Below, one piece after another: positions 57,891-64,000 of a DNA stretch of 64,000 nucleotides. Position 1 is the first letter of the stretch; each line of letters opens with the position of its first letter. Below the pieces are notes generated by a model that saw only the letters and a program-made list of their open reading frames with translations, was not told the origin of the DNA and searched no databases. Origin of the DNA: Panax quinquefolius (Eukaryota > Streptophyta > Magnoliopsida > Apiales > Araliaceae); contig CM035153.1 in NCBI GenBank assembly GCA_020205615.1, positions 80,241,853 to 80,305,852 of the forward strand, given 5' to 3'. A program made the translations under genes and the position numbers.

Positions 57891-58872
57891 ATTTCACATG
57901 AAGCCCTAGGAACTTGAAAAGTTATCCTCGACTTATGCCAATTTCCATGGTTATATATATATAGACACTCGAAATTTTCTCTTTCTGTTACTAACTATAC
58001 AGGAGGGTAAAGCGTCTTCTTCACACTCCAGAGGTAATCTTGGAGGACCACAATATCAATTCCAACCTCAGAGATAACCCTGAGTACATACAGAGTCAAA
58101 AACATGACAATCTCAGAGATAACCTTGGGAAAAACCCGCTACAACTGTACGAAAACCGGAGATTACCACGGGAAGGGAAAAATGGTCATTTTGCCAACTC
58201 AACTTCACTTCAACCCAAATACACTTATTTCAACTTATATTGCTTCAAAAGAAGTCTCACAAGAACCATATCAACTTCCGAACGTAAACTACGCAAAACA
58301 GCTCAACGGACTGCCTGACGGAGACCCGAAAATGTTATTTCGATCATGGACCCATCTTCCTAGAATCAAAAAGGGCAAATCCCATGTCATTGCGTAACTC
58401 TCAACAAAAGAAGTCCGAAGATGGTATTGTACACCTCGTTTGGATGCTCGAATTGAAGTTCTACAAGTTCGAGCGGACATTACAGTGCACGAATGCACGT
58501 ACTTCGAGACGACGGTACCCATGAAGCGAGGACACCTCGACCCGATGCCGAGTGCAAATCATGCGGTATCGCGGTACACTGCGACCATCGATTCTATATA
58601 TATGGGGCTTGGGCTAGCCATTTTGAGGGACAGAGAGGCGAGGAAACCCTGTCCAATTTGCTCTGTATACACCCATATTGAGTGTTTCCTCATTTTAAAC
58701 ATTTGTTAGCTAACATATAGCTAGATTTTTATCCGGCGGGAGCTGAGTGTTTATCCATATAGAGTCATAGAAGCCTACATTGGCAGCCCACTGTAAGCCT
58801 TCTCACATTCTATAAAGCCTTCCTCTTCATCTTAGCACACACTGTTATACACATTGAGGGTCGTGTTGTGTG

Positions 58873-58877
58873 CGTAT
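58873..58877. repeat. Target site duplication, left copy (CGTAT)
   Basis: Repeated at 61308-61312 after the solo LTR. Confidence 0.93.
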
Positions 58878-59989
58878 TGTGACGCCCCCAAAATTAGGTA
58901 TACATCACCCATCTTGGGTCGCCACTTACATGGTACAGAATTTAAATACAACTTATTAACATAAGCTGTCTTGTACAATCGACATAAAGCGTGAGTTTAA
59001 ATACAAATATCGTCTACACTAGATATTATACAAACTCAAACAAAAAGTCCTCATTACAATTATTATCACACTTTTTTCACGTAATAGTGAGGACTACTAA
59101 TGCTATCTTCGGGACCATCACTGTTTCCCACTAAGTCCCGGCTATATTCTCATTTCACGAAGAGAACGGTGAAAGAAAAAGGTGAGCTCAACTAGCCCGA
59201 TAAGAAATATTATGACTAAGATAATGCGAATAAATTATCAATAGTCTTCAACAATGTTAAGCCGATAAAATACAATAGACAACCCAGGTTTAATCTGCGG
59301 TGAATATGCAATCCATTAAAAGAGCCAAGTAGAAAATAAAATCTACTATCTTTTATGATTTAAAGGTTTTTCATTCTTTGTTATAAATTGAGACTCGACT
59401 TTAATAAATAATCCACATCATCGAATCACCCACACTTTTCTGACCAAGGATATTCTTTAGTATCACGACCACATTTATTCCCTTGCTACGGGCCAGAATA
59501 GTTGTGTATTCATTAATGGTCATGATCATGCCAACAAGCGTCCATCAATGCACTACTGACCACTTTGAGGATTTTTACCACATCATTTTGTAACATTACG
59601 GTCATGATTACACCAAATAATCCAGTCGGTCATAATCATACCAAGTCCATCCACGCTCTACAGGCCACAGATGACTTTAAAAAAATATAAACATGAGGAT
59701 GATGACAATGATATAAGAATTCAATAAAACAAGTTCAAGAATTATTTTATCCGGATTTATTAACGTCCAAATTGTCAACATGATCTTCGCTTTGTAGAGT
59801 AAAATTCAAGAATGATCGGAAAAATATTTTACTATGAAAGATCTTTGGATGAAACGCAAATATCGAGGATATTCTACTAATTTCATGGAGTATAGAAGTC
59901 ATAGTTTTAACCAATGGGTATAATAAAGAATGGAATAACAAAAGAAATCACCATGCATGCGGTGCTTGCGCATGTATGAGGTTATTCAA

Positions 59990-60400
59990 CGAGAATAATA
60001 ATAATAACGGAACGAAAGTCGGTGAAATTCACTGCAAGCGAGGATGTTCAAATGAATAATAAAGATGGAACCCGGATCCGTGTGTAAAACACACGATAGG
60101 ATATTCCAACGGAATGATAAAGAGCGGAACCCGGTCCTGTAAAACACACGATGAGGATGTTCCAGCGAATAATAATAAAAGGATTTTAACCAGGTCCGGT
60201 GTAAAACACATGCACGGGATGTTCCAATGAATAATAGAAGAATGTCACCAAGTATAGGTAAAAAGCATTATCTGAGTTATTCAAATGAATAATAAGCAAT
60301 GGAATAACATAAGGATTTCACCAAGTATAGGGTATCTTAGCATATACGAGTTTATGTATAGGGTATGCCACTTTTTACGAAGTTATTCAACGAATAATAG
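59990..60400. repeat. Degenerate tandem repeat of about 60 bp in the solo LTR
   Basis: Six or more units with GAATAATAA, GGTCC or a variant, GTAAAACACA, GAGGATGTTCC. It lies downstream of the TATA box, the same place as the A LTR repeats, but the unit differs. Confidence 0.75.
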
Positions 60401-60594
60401 TGAATGGAATAATGAAGTTCTCTTCAAGAAGAAAGAATAACACCCTTTACCAGTAAAAAGAACCTGAATATAGAAGTAGTGAAGTAGCGAGAATACTCTT
60501 CTTCTTTCTATAACTTTCTCTCTATAGATTCTCTCTATAATTTCTCTCTCAGAGTTTCAATGAATTAAAAGAAAATAATGAAGGAATGAGCTTC

Positions 60595-60602
60595 TATTTA
60601 TA
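60595..60602 (-). promoter_or_regulatory. TATA box of the solo A-family LTR
   Basis: TATAAATA on the minus strand, followed by GAAGCTC. Confidence 0.55.
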
Positions 60603-61127
60603 GGAAAATGGAATGCATAGTAACTAATCCATGAGCAGTTGATTGATTTACTTTAATCGACGGTCCATATTTAAAGCAAAATCTTTTAAATAAAATATAA
60701 TATATTCTATTTATATAAAAACATTTTACTATGCAAACACTATATGCAAAACACTATGCAACACTATGTATAATAAAATATAATATATTTTATTTATAAA
60801 ATAACTTTAATAAAGTATTACATTTTATATAAAAAGATGTTTTACATTTTATTACGTTAATAATACTGAATAAAACAAAAAGTCATTATCGCTATAATAA
60901 TTCATAACAATAATGGAATCAAACCGAGTGACTTCTCACATAAGCATCAATAATCAATCTGAAATACCTACTACGCAGCCCACGTATTCTTGTACTTTTA
61001 CTACTTGAGTAGTTCAACAATATCAACGGTAAAACTTCCATAGTTATTTCAATAAAATATTTTTGTCGTTTTCTCAATCCGACAATAATTTTGTTGTGGG
61101 GTCCACCAATGATTGAGTAGTTATGAC

Positions 61128-61173
61128 GAATATTCCCTGCTAAACCGAATATTCCTCGACCAATCGAATATAA
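61128..61173 (-). promoter_or_regulatory. GAATATTC sites at 19-bp spacing in the solo LTR
   Basis: GAATATTC at 61128 and 61147, and GAATATAA at 61166. Same arrangement as 396, 415 and 434 in the A LTR. Confidence 0.55.
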
Positions 61174-61307
61174 TATAACCACTTGCATACTTTGCAAAAT
61201 TTATAAATATTACCCACAACTATAACATTATATCAAATTATTCCATAATATTCAAAAATAATATTTATAGAAAATTCATCTTTATTTATAAAAGCTGGGG
61301 TCTTACA

Positions 61308-61312
61308 CGTAT
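61308..61312. repeat. Target site duplication, right copy (CGTAT)
   Basis: Matches 58873-58877. Confidence 0.93.
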
Positions 61313-61446
61313 GCCCGGACATTGGTCCGTGGTTTTCATTTATGTCTGTATATATATACTTATATATGTATATATTTTATATATGGACTAACATTATTGA
61401 GTTATGCCTCGATTGAACTAGACTTATGTCTAGAGTGTTTACTTGG

Positions 61447-61449
<3 letters not shown>

Positions 61450-61489
<40 letters not shown>

Positions 61490-61589
61490 CGGTAAATGCT
61501 AGAATATAAAATCCAGCTCATCGAGATATATACGACATGATTTTTCGGACATATCAATGAGCCCGGATTTACATCCATCGTTTACTTTA

Positions 61590-61653
<64 letters not shown>
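61450..61653. repeat. Two long (TA)n microsatellites in LTR G
   Basis: TA runs at about 61450-61486 and 61590-61653; further runs follow at 61877-61898 and 61967-62021. Confidence 0.93.
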
Positions 61654-61657
<4 letters not shown>

Positions 61658-61966
61658 CATTTCTATCGAACTTTGAGTTTACTTACATGGCCTTTTCTTT
61701 TTTTTTATTTTACATTTCGTCCCACTTTGGAGTTTACTTTGTGGCGGTTGATCGCTTTTCTTGCTTTATTTACATTTCGTCACTTTGAGTTTACTTCATG
61801 ACCATTGATTGCATTCTTTGCTTTATTTACTTTTCTCGATCCCCATGGAGTCGCTTTCGTGGTGGTTGATCATGTCCATATATATATATATATATATATT
61901 TACCGCTTTTATATATTTACATTTTCGATCCCCATGGAGTTACTTACGTGGTGGTTGATCATGTAC

Positions 61967-62024
<58 letters not shown>

Positions 62025-62050
62025 TGACTTTTATATATATAACTACTTAC
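61654..62050. repeat. Degenerate tandem units in LTR G
   Basis: About four units with TTTACATTT, a GGAGTTTAC or GAGTTTACTT word, GTGG-GGTTGATC and TTTGCTTTATTTAC, some separated by TA runs. Confidence 0.7.
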
Positions 62051-62827
62051 CGCTTTCCATACAAACCTGCAAAGATTATCATGTGTGCCTAGGAATCATG
62101 TGATCACAGATTGATCTCATCAATCTTGATTCGGTTCCGTGATGGACATTTTTTAGTCAGGCGCACTTGTACATTATTTACATTATCTCGAATTTCTCTG
62201 GATGGTTGTCATGCCCATGAGAGCTCTAAGATCTGCTTGTATATTATTTTTCTCGAAGATGCTTCGTCATCTCAAAATAAAAAGCAAACAAGCGTAACAT
62301 TTAATAATAAAATGGAAGTATGAAAAGGTCTCAATTCCTATTGAGCACAGGGTTTGAAAAAACCTCTTTTACAAAACTTCGCTATTATATCTTTCTTAAA
62401 ACTGAATTTTTCTATAAATTCAAGCCCTTTGTATATATGTGCGAACGAGGCCTCGCACTACTTTCAAATAATTGCACATTGATCCACACACACACACACA
62501 TTCTTACAACAGTTTCTTGAAAAGTGGCGGTCACCGTGGCAACATGGATGTCGGGGGGGGGGTGCCTAACACCTTCCCTCCGCGTAATCAAACCCCCGAA
62601 CCCAAATGAATCTCGGTTTCACAGACCCGTTTGACAGTGTCACATCACTGGGTCAATGTGCAAACCTTTTCGGTTGCGTTGGTGCAACCAGTTAAATACA
62701 CCAACTGGTGACTTTTATACATTTCGGTCCTTTTTCACTTGTTTTTTCAAACAAATCTCACATTAACATGAGAACACCAAAGAACAAGTAACGAAAAGGG
62801 ACAATAAAAAATTCCGACGTCGACATG

Positions 62828-62846
62828 TGGCGACTCTACTGGGGAC
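62828..62846 (+). other. Ogre/Tat-type primer binding site (tRNA-Arg type)
   Basis: TGGCGACTCTACTGGGGAC stands two bases after the LTR end. This is close to the primer site known for Ogre elements, reported as complementary to tRNA-Arg. It fixes the LTR end and the plus orientation. Confidence 0.75.
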
Positions 62847-63343
62847 ACCAGTAAGAGGGCTTAAGCCGCTATTACAAGCTTTTCAAAACTGTTATATGTT
62901 TGTGTGTGAATGTTGCATTTACATTTATGATGAATGTGTACAAATGCATTTTACTTACTTCACTGTACTATATCTATCTGTGATATTAGTTCTTCGCACA
63001 TGTCATCATTTTCATAAACGGTGAGACACGTTGTATGTGAATGTATGTTGTGTGGTTCCTCCACCAGGAGGATATCTTGTCGGTGTTTGATTACAGGACT
63101 CATAGGGAGACTAATTCCAACGAGGCTCAGGAAAGGCACCACCCAAATTCGCTCCAGTTGAAAGACCGGATTAACTTCCCGTCAGGTAGATTGCGATGAT
63201 CTGGGAACCTTCATGCCAAAAAATCGCGAGAGTAAACCTAAGATAGGCCAGCCTCTGATAAACCAAACGCAAAGGGAAGTCTCTTTATACTTTCCCATTT
63301 AAATTACTTGTCAATCTCAATGTAATTGAAAATATGAAGGAAT
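62847..63343 (+). other. Ogre/Tat-type leader
   Basis: About 500 bp between primer site and gag. Stops occur in all frames; no gene seen. Confidence 0.55.
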
Positions 63344-64000
63344 ATGTGTACATACATATTAAAACCTGACATGCTATCTTGTATTATAAACAACTTACAT
63401 CCATTTTACAGGATAATATTCCTAAAATGGATACATCACATAGCATGTAACATTTATACATTCCCTAAGACTAAACTACATAAGTCTTTTTATAGGGAAG
63501 CAATTGATCCTATTTCCCGTTCAAAGTCCAAAAGGGCATTAAGCCCACAGTTGGACATGGATAAAAGTGCCCAGCCCGATCCTACTCCTGTCTCTCGCGG
63601 AGAGTTCAAAAAATTAAGCTATCAAATGACAGAGTTGGTTGTTATGCTCAAAGAACTGCACCAATCTACTCAATGTACAAAAATACCCATCCAGATAGAA
63701 TCCTCTGCACGTGGAGGAATCTGGGGCCAAACAATGCCCACTCAAACAGAGTCATCCAGACCAGGGGGCAGTCAAGGTATTGGCAAAAAGATGGAAACCC
63801 AGATACCTAAACCTCATTCTAATAAAGAAATCACAAATCTCAGGGATGATCGAGAAATTGGGGATATAAGAAAAAAATTCCCACAATTGGAGAAGACCAT
63901 CCGATCAATCAAAGGGACTGGAAACTATGGGAGTGTCACCTATTCAGATCTTTGCATATTCCCAGGGGCTCGCTATCCTGCCAAATTCAAAGTCCCAGAG
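63344..64000 (+). CDS. gag: Start of an Ogre/Tat-type gag, runs off the window
   Basis: Open from an ATG at 63344 to the last base (219 codons) with no stop; a stop lies just upstream. A better start may be the Met at 63557, because the first 70 residues look unlike protein of this family. The C-terminal part seen has a coil-like stretch (FKKLSYQMTELVVMLKELHQ), then NYGSVTYSDLCIFPGARYPAKF and KVPE, which match the block before the capsid region of Tat/Ogre gag (LCL-PD-PPKFKVP). It is intact as far as seen, unlike most genes in the window, so this element may be young. Confidence 0.78.
   Translation, partial: MCTYILKPDMLSCIINNLHPFYRIIFLKWIHHIACNIYTFPKTKLHKSFYREAIDPISRSKSKRALSPQLDMDKSAQPDPTPVSRGEFKKLSYQMTELVVMLKELHQSTQCTKIPIQIESSARGGIWGQTMPTQTESSRPGGSQGIGKKMETQIPKPHSNKEITNLRDDREIGDIRKKFPQLEKTIRSIKGTGNYGSVTYSDLCIFPGARYPAKFKVPE

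Larger units (their letters stand above)
58878..61307 (-). mobile_element. Solo LTR of the element A family
   Basis: A 2430-bp LTR on the minus strand, TGTAAGACCCC to GGGGGCGTCACA, with exact CGTAT duplications and no internal region. Its ends, TATA box (60595-60602) and 19-bp-spaced GAATATTC sites match the A LTR at 239-2942. It is shorter because its tandem repeats differ. Confidence 0.93.
57890..62825 (+). mobile_element. Element G: Ogre/Tat-type 5' LTR, interrupted by a solo A-family LTR
   Basis: The right end is exact: GTCGACA at 62825, then TG and a primer site. The left end is truncated against Copia-3, probably within U3; a TATATATATA box at about 57950 precedes what may be R. Fragments H (11596-11844) and F (39652-40238) match its end and middle. 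The stretch 61440-62040 has several (TA)n runs and degenerate tandem units. Plus-strand frames at 58040-58709 look accidental. Confidence 0.72.

Noticed and set aside
58040..58709. Plus-strand frames in LTR G, and a minus-strand word VVSKYVHS shared with fragment F
   Set aside because: The shared word comes from general DNA similarity of two LTR copies; frames do not continue and lie in LTR sequence.

Overview
The window is plant nuclear DNA, from an angiosperm and probably a eudicot; the species cannot be read from it. It is AT-rich and consists of LTR retrotransposons inserted into one another. I find no host gene, tRNA or rRNA gene, or CRISPR array. Families seen: Ty3/Gypsy chromoviruses that look Tekay-like (elements A, B, D), a Ty1/Copia family with LTRs of about 1.87 kb and an iMet primer site that looks Angela/Tork-like (Copia-1, -2, -3 and solo LTRs), a Sirevirus-like Copia with an env-like gene (E), and Ogre/Tat-type Gypsy pieces (F, G, H). 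Clade names are inferred from motifs, not from trees.

Layout, left to right. 1-2942: end of pol and 3' LTR of A (+), which split the integrase of B. 2943-11595: B (-), with decayed pol and gag, an intact coiled-coil ORF and a 3.6 kb 5' LTR. 11596-11844: end of an Ogre-type LTR (H, +). 11845-38106: Copia-1 (-), cut by Copia-2 (13879-23226, target duplication GGAAG) in its integrase and by D (24388-36196, target duplication GCCTT) in its gag. 38107-39651: a 5'-truncated Copia LTR in the opposite orientation. 39652-40238: Ogre-type LTR fragment F. 40239-48912: 3' part of E (-), carrying a solo Copia LTR (41897-43749, CTAAT). 48913-57890: Copia-3 (-), whose 3' LTR holds a solo LTR (49317-51169, GATAT). 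57890-62825: Ogre-type 5' LTR G (+), holding a solo A-family LTR (58878-61307, CGTAT). 62826-64000: Ogre-type primer site, leader and start of gag, running off the window.

Exact 5-bp target duplications give a relative order of insertion: Copia-1 is older than Copia-2, D and H; H is older than B, and B older than A; E is older than its solo LTR and than Copia-3; G is older than its solo LTR.

Most coding regions are broken by stops and frameshifts, many of them C-to-T type changes. The points of most interest are D, which has gag, an intact accessory zinc-knuckle ORF and no pol; Copia-2, which has a crippled pol yet sits between matching LTRs and an exact target duplication; conserved hairpins in the Copia leader; and a 19-bp-spaced triplet of GAATATTC sites (heat-shock-element-like) in A-family LTRs.
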